A DNA stretch of 64,000 nt from Volutella citrinella (lineage: Eukaryota; Ascomycota; Sordariomycetes; Hypocreales; Nectriaceae), in the NCBI GenBank assembly GCA_034401135.1, contig JAWZSP010000009.1, positions 496,001 through 560,000 of the forward strand. Reading direction: 5' to 3'. The translations under genes and the position numbers were made by a program. Within the stretch, counting starts at the first letter, position 1. Each line of letters begins with the position of its first letter. Below are positions 1 to 10,161 of this stretch, piece after piece. The notes beneath the pieces were generated by a model that saw nothing but the letters and a program-made list of their open reading frames with translations, was not told the origin of the DNA and did not search any database.

Positions 1-474
1 GCTGCTTTGAACTACCCTGACAAGGTCCCTGCGATTGTCGTAGCAAGCCCGGGTGGTCAAAAGATCCCAGAGGACATTGCCGGTCTACCATTCGTTGCAG
101 GAAATACATCCCTGCCGCTCAACACTCGACTTGCTGCCTTACAGAAGGCATTCTTCGCACCTGACCATGATGCACACATCTGGTTGGATGGATGGTATCC
201 CGAAACTCTCGCTATGGAGCACGAAGCTATCGTCGGCGCCGGGGATCTGACTGAGTTTTGGGCCGGTGCGAACACCACCCAAGTCCTTGAGTTGATCCCT
301 GCCAATGACCCTTTCCAGCCCAAGGATCAATGGAACACTACTGCTAGCCTCTATGGCAATCGGGCTACTTCGGTTATTATTGAGAACTCGTCCCATGCAC
401 TGTTCCCAGAAAACTTGACCGGTGTGGTTGATGCTGTCCTGCCGTGGTTGTCTGCTCAATCTACCCGGCTGTAA
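1..474 (+). CDS. alpha/beta hydrolase, C-terminal part (5' end outside window)
   Basis: The reading frame is open from the first base of the window and ends at TAA 472-474, so only the last ~157 residues are seen. The segment looks like the C-terminal half of an alpha/beta-hydrolase. A beta-strand-like stretch (KVPAIVVASPG) is followed by a cap-like helical part. The sequence ELIPANDPFQPKDQW then resembles the strand and loop carrying the acidic triad residue, and SSHALFPE resembles the conserved catalytic His loop near the C-terminus. The nucleophile elbow must lie upstream. Substrate cannot be told from this part; fungal relatives are esterases or pimeloyl-ACP-methylesterase-like enzymes. 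The neighbour downstream on the same strand is a Zn2Cys6 regulator. Confidence 0.7.
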   Translation, partial: AALNYPDKVPAIVVASPGGQKIPEDIAGLPFVAGNTSLPLNTRLAALQKAFFAPDHDAHIWLDGWYPETLAMEHEAIVGAGDLTEFWAGANTTQVLELIPANDPFQPKDQWNTTASLYGNRATSVIIENSSHALFPENLTGVVDAVLPWLSAQSTRL

Positions 475-1209
475 TGTGAGTGGAGAAGGGATTGTCCATG
501 TCACTGGAATATTTGTGTCAAGATATTTGCACACTTTTCTCTGTATGCGCTTACAGTTGCGGGTGTATAGGGTATCGTGTGTGGGAGGATGGAGGTGGTC
601 AACGAGGACGGGGAGGGAGCAAGTAAGAGATGTAACTAGATGAATTAGATGAAAGTCTGCGGCGAGTCGGCTTGCTGATCATCGGGCATTCATTTTTAAA
701 AACATCAGTCTCTATCTCCTTTTCCCTCCATGAGAGACTTGCCAAAGATGAGAAATCAACCCATAGACTAATGGGCCACGAAAGTGGTGATTTGGCGTCT
801 TGGATACTGGAGCGTCTGAGCAGGCAATCTCCTTGTGCGCAACGAAGTGGTGCCCAATAAGGGCAAGCGCCATATCCACATTCGAACTGAATCTCCCTAG
901 CCAGAGCTGAGAATCGAGAATCCAATACAAGGCAGGCAGGCCTCAGCTTGTCTAGGTAGCGAGAGCTATTCTCTACGTACAGCAATCTACCTGTGAGAGG
1001 TCATATTTTTTGCTTTATTCCGTTCATGCGGCGGCTTAAATATCCCAGGATTAAGAAACATCACTCGCTGACTTGGCGCGCCATCGGTTGCTAGGCTAGG
1101 CCCAGGCCAACGAGGGTGGACCGAAGCAATTCCAATCTGGGAAAAAGAAGCTTAACGGCTTACTCATGCCTGATTCAACGCCGCCCCCACCCGGGGGGGG
1201 GCTGATGTG
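475..1209. other. intergenic region, no gene seen
   Basis: This is the 3' flank of the hydrolase and the promoter side of the Zn2Cys6 gene. Only short open frames without recognisable content occur. A run of nine G (1193-1201) lies just before the first ATG of the next gene and is a likely spot for sequencing or slippage errors. Confidence 0.5.
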
Positions 1210-3749
1210 ATGTCTGTCACTCTTGTTGTCTGCGAAAGCAACGGTGGACAGTCATCTACAACTGGCACGAATGTTGCCCAGGTTTTGCCACTCCTGTGCT
1301 CAGAGACAATGGAACAGGCGGACGCAGCACTTGATACACGATGCCACGATGATGCGAGGCCATCTGATCGCGCCGACGGTGCGACAAGGAGACGGAGACG
1401 CGCTCAGCGCTCATGCACAGAGTGTCGTCGACGAAAGAGAAAGGTGAGTGATCAATGCACATACCCGCTCCCCGCTTGCACATATCGACATGGCTTGTTG
1501 ACTCGCCGTTTGATACACAATGTGCAGTGTGATGGCAAGCTTCCGTGCTGCGACTGCAGGTTGCGCGATAAGCCTGATGGCTGTCATTACGCAGATGCTC
1601 CTGTATCACCAGACAACAAACAAGAGAGCCCCCACAGCGGTACCACCATCTCGCTGGGTAGCTTGACACTAATTGCAAACACTCTTTCTACCAAGTCAGA
1701 CGCTAGCACAACCTCGCTTTCAATTCGTGAGTTTGGGTATGCACGGACTGGTACATCCACGGCGGACTTCCTGGACTCTATTGGCATAGACGGTGATGAA
1801 ATAAATGCAGAATTCGGTCCAATTTGCACTGCTGATGACAGCATCTGGCAGCAGTATCAGCGTTTAGTACAAAAACTGCCGACACGCGCGTGCGTCGACA
1901 AGCTCACTGACTTCTACTTCCGCGAGATTAACTGGCAATACTATGCCCTGGACGAAGCGGCATTCAGACAGAAGCTCCAGGCTTGGTATCAGCTTGATTT
2001 GCAAGGTTCAGCCGCATTTCTTGTCAAAAGTCTCTCAGAAGATTGCATGGCGTTTCCTGCCTTGGTGTTTGGAGTCATTGGGACTGCATTACTCCTGATG
2101 ACGCCGAATACAGCCCCGGAACTCGATGATTTTAATCTTGTCCGTTGTACGCCGTCAGAGACAACGGCCGTGGGATTCAGCGAGGCTGGGGTGGCCATCC
2201 TACGCCTATTGGGGAAGCGACGGGTCTCACTGACCACCGTATTTGCAAGCTTCGTGCGGGTCGCTTTTCTTAAATACATAGGACAAGTGACGGAAGCAGT
2301 AAGTTGTCATCTCCTGCCTATCTATCACGTCCACCAGCATGACTTAGTCTGTCCAGTGGCACGCTCTTGGCGAAGCTATCAAGGATGCACAAGAGGTGGG
2401 CTTGCACCGCAGCCAACTGGATCCAAAGCCCTGCAACAACGACCTCGTCACAGTCTTGGAGAATCAGTGGATCATCGAGGACCGTCGACGAATCTGGATG
2501 ATTTTATGGGCATGGGATATTCACACGGCCATGGTTCTAGGCCGACCTGCCGCCATCAGTGACAGCCTGGAGCCCACGCTTCCCATTGATGCCTTGATCG
2601 CTCGAAATCGGTTCACGACTCCTGTAATCCCCAGGGGCAGTCACGACGCGCCAACACCCCTCACACGCGCCATCTGGGCCTACAAGATAATGAATAACCT
2701 ACGCAAGGTCCAAGAGATGGAGAAGGAGGGGTCAAGCCCCAAGGATTTCTCGCGCGTGGACATGATTGATCAACGAATGCGGCAGCTTGACGCACATCTC
2801 CCTTGCTTCTTTCGTCGAAGCAGCCCAGACACGAGCTTTGACTCGATTCCAGATTGCTATTGGATACCGCGTGCTAGGGCGACGTTGCCTCAGCTCTTGT
2901 CATTTAACTTGATGGCCCTGCACCGTCCATATATTTTTACTCGCGCGAGGAGCCGGGGTCTGGTGCTGGACGCTTGCCTCGACATGCTACAAGCGCAACG
3001 AGAACACTTTGAGTCCATTACCGAAAATCAGTACAAGACGTGAGTAATCTGGATGCACTTGGCTTATAACTACTGACCCGAGCTGTAGCTTCTTCCTCTT
3101 TTTTGGGACATTTGATGCGATTGTACTGATAGCTTCAATTTACACCTTCTTCCCAAACGACTATCCTGCCAAAGTACAAGAGGCAAAGCAGCACTTGAAG
3201 TGGTCTAAAGAGCGGTTTCAAGCGATATCCGATTGCAATATCCTAGCAAGAGCAGCGGTTACTACGTTGCAATCATTTTCCGATCGCCTCAAGCTGGTTT
3301 TCGACCAACCCGCACGTCAGCCTCCAATGGGCACCATAGTGTCCTCGGCCTCGATGATGCATACCGAGACCATGTCGACCATGTTCGATGTGCAGGCGCC
3401 ATACTTTGACTCGCCCTCAGAATCGACTAGCACCATGTCCTCCACAACCATGCCACTTTCTACAATGTCGACAACTCCGGCATCATCGCAACCCTGGGAC
3501 CCATCGGTAGCATCGCTAGACTGGTCATTGATCGAGCCCATATATGCGATGGGGGACATTGCGTACAACGATTTGACCGTGAGCCTAGGCGAAGAGGCCG
3601 TCAACCCTTTGCAAGACTATCTCTGTGCGGCTCAGGATCCAGGATCGGTGTCCTTTCAATTCAGCGGCGACTTTGGGGATAACAGTGTTTGGAATGTGCT
3701 GAATCAAGAATTTCAAATCGGTCGGAGTAGTCGAGTGCACCAATCCTGA
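1210..3749 (+). CDS. Zn2Cys6 (Gal4-type) transcription factor with fungal-specific TF domain
   Basis: Nuclear regulator of about 782 residues, four exons: 1210-1443, 1528-2298, 2357-3039, 3089-3749. Introns have GTGAGT/GTAAGT donors and CAG/TAG acceptors, and splicing restores one frame. Intron 1 lies inside the zinc cluster. After splicing the Cys pattern is C69-X2-C72-X6-C79-X5-C85-X2-C88-X8-C97, preceded by an Arg-rich nuclear localisation stretch. The middle region (exon 3, IIEDRRRIWMILWAWD...LGRPAAI) matches the fungal-specific transcription factor domain common to this class. The C-terminus is Ser/Thr/Met-rich. The start is uncertain: ATG 1210 directly follows a G run, and ATG 1309 would also keep the whole zinc cluster. 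It may regulate the hydrolase or the MDR enzyme beside it; targets cannot be read from sequence. Confidence 0.9.
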
Positions 3750-4579
3750 ATGGCGCTGTTGCTATTAGCAGAATGATGAATTTGATTGCACTTGAAAGCG
3801 GAAATGCTACATTTTGAACGCATCAAGGCATAGAGACCGATGTCTAGGACATGCTTCCGCGGGTGACTCTGTGAGACCTTGGGGGTCGATAGATTCTTTA
3901 TTGACAGTCGGATTCTTGTCCGAGAAGGTGCTTGAAGCTCACTGTACACGGGCTCTAGTGTGGTATTACCAGCACAGCATACTCGAGATTACTTCTTTCT
4001 CGTCGTGACATGCCATCGCAGACCCAGTATGACAAAGCTGGTGGCTGATATTACTAAGTAATTACCCTGCCCTACCCTTGCACTATGACCAATGCATACT
4101 GTACGATTCGGCCCAGTTTGCCCAGCCCATATCATTGCAGCATTAAACGTGGCAGAAACTCGCCCACTGGGCCCACTGGAGCTTGCCTTCCTTTCAGCTG
4201 ATCGGCCTTAATTCCCGCCCTCCGCGGCACGGCTGTCCCGGGTCGGACTTAACCACACCGGGATCACGGCCACTCTGGGCCACCCTACGTCATTTCTGTG
4301 CGGCTATCATGTTAGAAAACCGCTCGGAGGAGTGGAGCGGACGATTCACGTCATCAGTCATCATGAATGTCAAGTCCCGGACAGGCGCAACCAAGACAGC
4401 GGGTTCTGCAAGGTCTCCATCCGTCTGTCCAAGATAAAAGGATCACCATCACATCTTTAGTCCCAAGTACCATGTCCATGACTGGCAAATTCCACATCAC
4501 TAGACGCAGCAGAACGATAAGTTATCTGTGCACGAAACTTTCCATTGCGCAAAAGCAGCATCAACACACGTTGCAAAAT
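3750..4579. other. intergenic region, no gene seen
   Basis: Promoter region of the MDR oxidoreductase. It has a local direct duplication (GCCCACTGG twice, about 4161-4180) and no supported coding exon. The frame of the next gene is open upstream to 4367, but nothing in that extension resembles the protein family. Confidence 0.45.
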
Positions 4580-5638
4580 ATGGCCACACGCATGAGAGCG
4601 ATAGGTATAAACAAGACACTTCTAATTTCTAAGCCCATCATCACTAATATCCTTATAGACATCCGTGGAGGTAGTGGCGACAGTAATGCTCTGTTCATCA
4701 ACGATCAAATCGCGAAACCTCGACCCACAGACGGCCAGGCCCTTGTTCGCGTCAAAGCATTTGGCATCAATAGAATGGACATCATTCAGCGCCAGGGTGG
4801 TTATCCTTTGCCTCCACAAGCGCCTGCAACCCTAGGAGTGGAATTCAGTGGCATCATCGAATCGTTCGGGTCGGAAGACCACGCCAATTTCGACAAGGGT
4901 GACGAGGTCATTGGACTCGCTTATGGTGGTGCGTACGCAGAGTACATCGCTGTCAGCATACATACTCTCCTCCATAAACCCTCGTCTATGGATTGGACTG
5001 TGGGTGCAGGCATCCCGGAAGCCTGGATCACAGCTACGCAAGCATTGCACCATGTTCTCAACTTTGTCAAAGGCAAAACAATCCTGTGGCACGCAGGTGC
5101 TTCTGGGGTCTCTATAGCCGGTATTCAGCTATCACGTCTTGCTGGTGCATCTGCTGTCTATGCTACGGCTGGGTCAGAGGATAAGTGTCGTTTCGTTACC
5201 AAGGAGCTCGGCGCGACAGCAGCATTCAACTACAAGACTCAGAACTGGGTTGAAGATGTTGAGAGGGTCACAGATGGTAAAGGAGTTGACTACATTGTTG
5301 ACTTCGTTGGAGGGTCCTATTTCCAGCAGAACATCTCTGTCGCTGCACGCGACGGCCGGATCGTCATTCTCGGCATCCTAGGGGGTGAAAAGACGCCCGA
5401 AGTGGACATTTCGCAAATTCTATATAAGCGACTACGCATTCAAGGAAGTACTCTTCGGAGCCGTGATGACGAGTATCAAAGAGAGCTTCGGAATAAGTTA
5501 GAAGAATACCTCCCTAGCTTTGAATCTGGGGAGCTCAGAGTGTATATAGCAAGTGTTCTGCCATGGGAGCAGATTCAGAAAGCCCACCAGTACATAGAAG
5601 GTGGACAAAACATTGGCAAGGTTGTCTGTACTATTTAA
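4580..5638 (+). CDS. quinone oxidoreductase-like MDR enzyme (PIG3/QOR type)
   Basis: NAD(P)H-dependent medium-chain reductase of about 334 residues, presumably cytosolic. Two exons, 4580-4604 and 4659-5638. The 54-nt intron (GTATAA...ACTAAT...TTATAG) is a multiple of three and has no stop, so the unspliced frame is also open. Splicing gives MATRMRAID-IRGG, the usual short N-terminus before the GroES-like half (VKAFGINRMDIIQRQGGYP, then LGVEFSGII). The Rossmann half shows WHAGASGVSIAGIQLSRLAGA, the cofactor-binding loop of zinc-independent quinone oxidoreductases, and the protein ends IGKVVCTI as the family does. No catalytic zinc ligands are seen. The length matches the family (325-340). The physiological substrate is unknown. 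Confidence 0.9.
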   Translation: MATRMRAIGINKTLLISKPIITNILIDIRGGSGDSNALFINDQIAKPRPTDGQALVRVKAFGINRMDIIQRQGGYPLPPQAPATLGVEFSGIIESFGSEDHANFDKGDEVIGLAYGGAYAEYIAVSIHTLLHKPSSMDWTVGAGIPEAWITATQALHHVLNFVKGKTILWHAGASGVSIAGIQLSRLAGASAVYATAGSEDKCRFVTKELGATAAFNYKTQNWVEDVERVTDGKGVDYIVDFVGGSYFQQNISVAARDGRIVILGILGGEKTPEVDISQILYKRLRIQGSTLRSRDDEYQRELRNKLEEYLPSFESGELRVYIASVLPWEQIQKAHQYIEGGQNIGKVVCTI

Positions 5639-6572
5639 TAGGCGACTAAATACAGCCAGAGCTGGGGTTATTATAAAAGTAATTGCATAATAGCTTAGAT
5701 TAAATAATTGTCAATTTAAGCAATCACGATATCTGAGCCAGCGAGGACTTTCGGGAATGAAGGGAAGTGGGATAAGGCACCATAATAAAGGCACCATCTG
5801 AGGCTAGAGAACTGTCAGAGATGCGAGAAAAGTTAGTAGCGAGCCGTAGGGAGTTTGGGGCTTACTAGGGAAGGCAGGCGCTGGACCAAGTTGCAGGACG
5901 ATTCTCGTAAACAATATGCGAGGTATTTATCTTTCCCGCTCGGCTCGTCGACCCTTGTTGGAGATTTACTTGCACTTGGGCTTTAGCTCTTGTTGCTGCC
6001 GCTATGCCGCTGCACGTCGTCCTACCGAACAGGATGGCCCTTTACAGGTTGGCGTCATTCACGGTCCCGATGGCAGCGGCTAGCGTAGCAATATCGATGC
6101 AGGCTTCTTTACGGTTCCCTGTTCAAATACACTGGCCACGGTTTAGGACTTTGGTAACGCCAAGAGGCTAATAGATTTTATACGTCGAGAATCGAGTTTG
6201 AGACTTATCGCTTAAACGACTATTCCGTCAGTGGCAGATGGTCAACATATTGAGCAATTGTCGCGACCAGATGCGATTAGTCAAGCGCGTTGATGTAAAA
6301 ATAGCAGCACTCGACCACTTGCTTATTCGCCAGAGCTCTGACGCCCGATGTAGGCACTCGTGCGACACCAAGCTCCGCTTTGGAACGGTCTAGACCATTT
6401 TCCCCAGGCGCCGCCTTTCAGCTTTCAGCCTTGCGCGGCGCGGCTTATTTTCTCCTCACAGGCCACAGGCAGCAGTAAGCAACAAATCGTTCAACTTGAC
6501 ATCACAGCCTACAGGCACCGCTGACGGCGCACCATACCAACGACGAGATTCCCGCGGGCTTTCTGTTTCGCC
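5639..6572. other. intergenic region, AT-rich then GC-rich, no gene seen
   Basis: The first ~150 bp are AT-rich (likely 3' UTR and terminator of the MDR gene). The rest is the promoter of the long Pro/Gln-rich gene, with a tandem CTTTCAG duplication near 6416-6430. No exon is supported. Confidence 0.45.
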
Positions 6573-9500
6573 ATGGTCGTGCTGGCAAGTTACCCCAATT
6601 ATAGGCCCAGCAGCGTCGCCCAGCTACCTGCCGGGCCCCGGCCGTCCACATATCAAACGGCATGCTTTCCACTAGCTCCTCATCCACCGGCGCTCACTGC
6701 GGCGTCACAGCGCGGCCCTGGATCTCCTCTGATAGTGACCCAAGGCGATGCTCCAATACATTCTCCTCGACCTTCACACCCGGCCTCCACGACCAATCTC
6801 CTCACAACGCAACTACCTGGTCCGGCAGTGGTTCATCCCGAGGCCTCTCCTCAACCGGCAAACCAGCAGGCCAACCCCATTCCTCAGCAGCCTCACCCTC
6901 AAGCACATCTTCCTTCAATGCAGCCGCCTGTCTCTGCAGTGCCCAGCTACCCATCCCATGTACTTCCACAGCCAACCCCTGGTGCTGCCCAAACTGCCGC
7001 CTTGCCGGGAAATCCTGTGCCGCAGCTCTCTCAGCCTCCTCCCTTACCACCGGCAACCTCACATCCCTATTACCAACCACAGCAAGGCCTGCAGGGGCAG
7101 CAAGTAGGTAGTGTACCTCAACTCCAGCCGGATGTGTCAACCGCTGCTGTTCAATCCAGCCAGTTCCATCCTGTATATCCAGGTGGTGTGAGTCCTCAAC
7201 CTCAGAGCCATCACTTCGCTCAGTCTCCACACGCTCCAGCGCAAGTTGTTGCCCAGCAATCTTCCATAACCCCTCTTCAGCCATCTTTGCAACAGCAGCA
7301 CCACATTCCCCATAGTCCCTCGCCATCTGCGGTGCCCCAGCCTCCATTCGTACAGCCTCCGGGTTCCCATCATCAGCCCCAGTTGCAACAGCCGCCCCTT
7401 CAAGAGTCACGCGTCCAACCCCCAGCTCTGCAACCGCATCCGCTACAGCCACAGCCTTTGCAAGCTCCGGCTCCACAGTTCCAGACTCAACCACACTTTC
7501 AAGCTCAGCAACCACCTCTCCAGCAACCACCTCTCCAGCAGCAACCTCTCCAGCAGCAACCTCTCCAGCAGCAACCTCTCCAGCAGCAACCTCTCCAGCA
7601 GCAACCTCTCCAGCAGCAACCTCTCCAGCAGCAACCTCTCCAGCAGCAACCTCTCCAGCAGCAACCTCTCCAGCAGCAACCTCTCCAGCAGCAACCTCTC
7701 CAGCAGCAACCTCTCCAGCAGCAACCTCTCCAGCAGCAACCTCTCCAGCAGCAACCTCTCCAGCAGCAACCTCTCCAGCAGCCGCCTCCTCATCAGCCGC
7801 CTCCTCAGCAGCAACCTCTCCAGCAACCGTATCTTCAAGCACCGCACACTGGGTCCCCGGCTCTACAGCCGCAACCTCCGCAGCCACAGCCACAACCTCA
7901 GCTTCAGTCTCCTCAAGCTCCAACTCTGTCACCACAGCCTCCTCCTCAAGTACCGCAGTTTCAGTATCAACAGCCAGAGTTCCAGCAGGCACAACCCTTC
8001 CAAGGGGCAACCCCCCTCGCGCAGGCCCAGGAACCGCAGTTTCAACTACAGCAACAACTGCAGCCATTTCAACCACAACTTCAGCAACATCAGCCGACGC
8101 AGCCTCAGCAGCAACTACTTCAACAACCGTACGCCCAACAGCCGCCTCAGCAGCCGTATTTCCAACAGCCACAGGTCCAACAGCCCGCTCCGTCAGTATA
8201 CCTACCAGACAACGCGCCCCAGCGCGGCGGTCCCGGAGAGCCCATGGTTCCTCCCCCTCATCAAACGAACGCTCCCGGGCTTGGACCAAACCCTCCAGGC
8301 GTCCTAGTCCCAGAAGATAACCAACCGCGGCCTCCACCTCCCGTCAGGGCAACAGGCCCGCCGGGCGAGGTAATATCGTACTGCCCCGAAGAGAGAGCCG
8401 TATGCTACGCCCTCAATTGGTACCGTCTTTCAGACGTCCCCGATTTTCTCATCTGCTCGAAATGTCATGAAGAACACATCCAGAAGACCACCCTTGCAAC
8501 CAGCTTTGAGCGCGTGAAGCAGCCCGATGGCTCCGTATCTACATGCGGCTTTTGGTACCCGCGCGTCAAGACAATTCTCTGGCCGCAGGCTCTACGCAGT
8601 GGAGATTTGACCACTCTTCGCAGTTTCATGAAGAAGCGAGCCGGTGTGCAAAATTGCAAAGGCCAGGTCGCCACCGCGGCATCCGACGGCATCAAGTGGT
8701 TCAGCATCGCGACGAAGGAGATTGAAGGATTCGTGGCCTGCGAAGCCTGTTACGAAGATCGCATTGTTGACACAGCCTTTGAGTCGAAATTCGCTCCAGA
8801 AAGCCAACAGCCACAGGATGACAGCTGGTCCTGTGACATGTGCAACCCATACATTTCTCGCCTCCTCGAGAAAACGCACCCACGGAACGACTGGCCAAGG
8901 TTCGTTTCCTCGGCGACTCGTCGAATGAAGGCGCCTGTGTGCGACGGCAAAGAGCAGTCTTCCAACTCGCGACTCTGGTTCGTGCCAGTCCGGCAGATCG
9001 AAGCCATGCATGTCTGCGAGACGTGTTATCTCGACAGGCTAGCTCTCACCCGGTTCGAGAGCGAGTTCCAGGCATACGCTCCCTCTTCAGGCTTTGGGGG
9101 TCTGTTGGAGCAACTTGGGGAGAACTGGGCGTGCAACCTGAACGAGTTGGCTATTTCCATGTGCGTCGCATTGGATTCCGCCATCTATCAACGCAACTTT
9201 TCCGTCTTCTGGAACGCAGCCGACGCAATCACTAGTCTCGTGCCCTGTACTGAGAACGGCATCATAGGCGGAAACTGGTGGACCCTCTCCGGGGGCTGTG
9301 ATGGCTTCAATATCTGTGAGGCCTGTTTCGTGGGCATCATGCAGACCGAGGCAATAACTCACTTCTTTCAGCCTACGCGTCGCCCCGAGGGCACAACCAC
9401 AGTGTGCAGCTTCTGTCCCGTCTCTCCGAGATGGGTTCAAAGCATCGCTAAGTTCGCTCAAGCAATCGACTATGGAGTCTTCAGTTACTACGGCGACTTT

Positions 9501-10109
9501 ATCAGGAAGTTTTCCGGGGTGCCCGCCTGCCCTGGTGTACAATCCCGCGAAGAAGGCACCTGGTGGGGTTTTGGAGAGGCGCTCTTCTGCCAGGATTGTT
9601 ACCTGTCGTTTGTTGCAGACACAGTCCTAAGGGCCCACCTACCCATCAAAGGAGACTTCGATAAGCGTGCTCACATCTGCCAGATATGGTCGCCCAGAAT
9701 GCGCACGATGTGGTTGGAAGTGTGTGCCGCTGGGTCGCCTGGGTCGCCAGAGTCGGAGGCGGCATTGCAGGAATTCAAGGCCTTTGGAGAGAAGCGAATA
9801 CAAGTTTGGTGTGCCACTATACCGCAGATCGAATATATCCAGAAGATGAAGGAGCTCAAGATGGTCAACGCGCTGCACCAAGGCCAGCTCGGCATCATGT
9901 ACCAGGGCATGAACTCGATGGCAGTGGTCTCAGGCCTCACTGACGGCTACCAGTACGGAAACAGCAGACTGGGCTGGCATGAGACTCAGCATGGCGTGAC
10001 TTCGGCCCAGAACTTTGAAAATATGCGAGCTGGGATGGCGGATGCAAACCGCGGAGATGAGTGGCAGCAGATTGCACAGATGCGGTTCATGTGGAGCCAA
10101 GTTGAGTAG
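6573..10109 (+). CDS. Pro/Gln-rich protein with five repeated Cys-containing modules
   Basis: Single-exon protein of 1178 residues; function unknown. The start at 6573 has a good context (GCCATGG). Residues 1-600 are low-complexity Pro/Gln/His, including 16 exact PLQQQ units (about 321-400). From about residue 603 the composition changes to a Cys/Trp-rich region. I see five related modules near 614-648, 706-740, 800-832, 900-932 and 996-1024. Each has an aromatic (W/Y/F) pair, a short spacer, then [F/H/N]xxCxxC[Y/F/H], followed by a Thr/Phe-containing helix (for example FVACEACYEDRI, MHVCETCYLDRL, FNICEACFVGIM, LFCQDCYL). Further conserved Cys (WSCDMC, CSFCPVSPRW, CQIWSPRM) lie between them. 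The CxxC pairs suggest metal binding, but this is inference. There is no signal peptide or membrane segment. The N-terminal part resembles a transcription-coactivator or phase-separating tail. Confidence 0.8.
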   Translation: MVVLASYPNYRPSSVAQLPAGPRPSTYQTACFPLAPHPPALTAASQRGPGSPLIVTQGDAPIHSPRPSHPASTTNLLTTQLPGPAVVHPEASPQPANQQANPIPQQPHPQAHLPSMQPPVSAVPSYPSHVLPQPTPGAAQTAALPGNPVPQLSQPPPLPPATSHPYYQPQQGLQGQQVGSVPQLQPDVSTAAVQSSQFHPVYPGGVSPQPQSHHFAQSPHAPAQVVAQQSSITPLQPSLQQQHHIPHSPSPSAVPQPPFVQPPGSHHQPQLQQPPLQESRVQPPALQPHPLQPQPLQAPAPQFQTQPHFQAQQPPLQQPPLQQQPLQQQPLQQQPLQQQPLQQQPLQQQPLQQQPLQQQPLQQQPLQQQPLQQQPLQQQPLQQQPLQQQPLQQQPLQQQPLQQPPPHQPPPQQQPLQQPYLQAPHTGSPALQPQPPQPQPQPQLQSPQAPTLSPQPPPQVPQFQYQQPEFQQAQPFQGATPLAQAQEPQFQLQQQLQPFQPQLQQHQPTQPQQQLLQQPYAQQPPQQPYFQQPQVQQPAPSVYLPDNAPQRGGPGEPMVPPPHQTNAPGLGPNPPGVLVPEDNQPRPPPPVRATGPPGEVISYCPEERAVCYALNWYRLSDVPDFLICSKCHEEHIQKTTLATSFERVKQPDGSVSTCGFWYPRVKTILWPQALRSGDLTTLRSFMKKRAGVQNCKGQVATAASDGIKWFSIATKEIEGFVACEACYEDRIVDTAFESKFAPESQQPQDDSWSCDMCNPYISRLLEKTHPRNDWPRFVSSATRRMKAPVCDGKEQSSNSRLWFVPVRQIEAMHVCETCYLDRLALTRFESEFQAYAPSSGFGGLLEQLGENWACNLNELAISMCVALDSAIYQRNFSVFWNAADAITSLVPCTENGIIGGNWWTLSGGCDGFNICEACFVGIMQTEAITHFFQPTRRPEGTTTVCSFCPVSPRWVQSIAKFAQAIDYGVFSYYGDFIRKFSGVPACPGVQSREEGTWWGFGEALFCQDCYLSFVADTVLRAHLPIKGDFDKRAHICQIWSPRMRTMWLEVCAAGSPGSPESEAALQEFKAFGEKRIQVWCATIPQIEYIQKMKELKMVNALHQGQLGIMYQGMNSMAVVSGLTDGYQYGNSRLGWHETQHGVTSAQNFENMRAGMADANRGDEWQQIAQMRFMWSQVE
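7531..7770 (+). repeat. 15-bp coding minisatellite, 16 perfect copies
   Basis: The unit CTCTCCAGCAGCAAC repeats without a mismatch 16 times and encodes PLQQQ in frame. Degenerate units flank it on both sides (PLQQP before, PLQQPPPHQ after). The perfect identity at DNA level, including silent positions, points to recent expansion by slippage or unequal exchange. The unit contains no stop in any of the six frames, which creates long false antisense frames over this gene. Confidence 0.97.
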
Positions 10110-10161
10110 ATGTAGAAGAATTCGGTGACAATTCTATAGCAGTTCTAAGATATCTTTGCTA

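Noticed and set aside
4367..4579. Upstream extension of the MDR frame
   Set aside because: No similarity to the family; the ATG at 4580 gives a normal-length enzyme after splicing.
6802..8337. Long minus-strand frame with Ala-Gly-Glu-Val repeats
   Set aside because: It is the complement of the stop-free 15-bp repeat and flanking CAG-rich coding DNA; the plus-strand frame is longer and has the conserved Cys modules.
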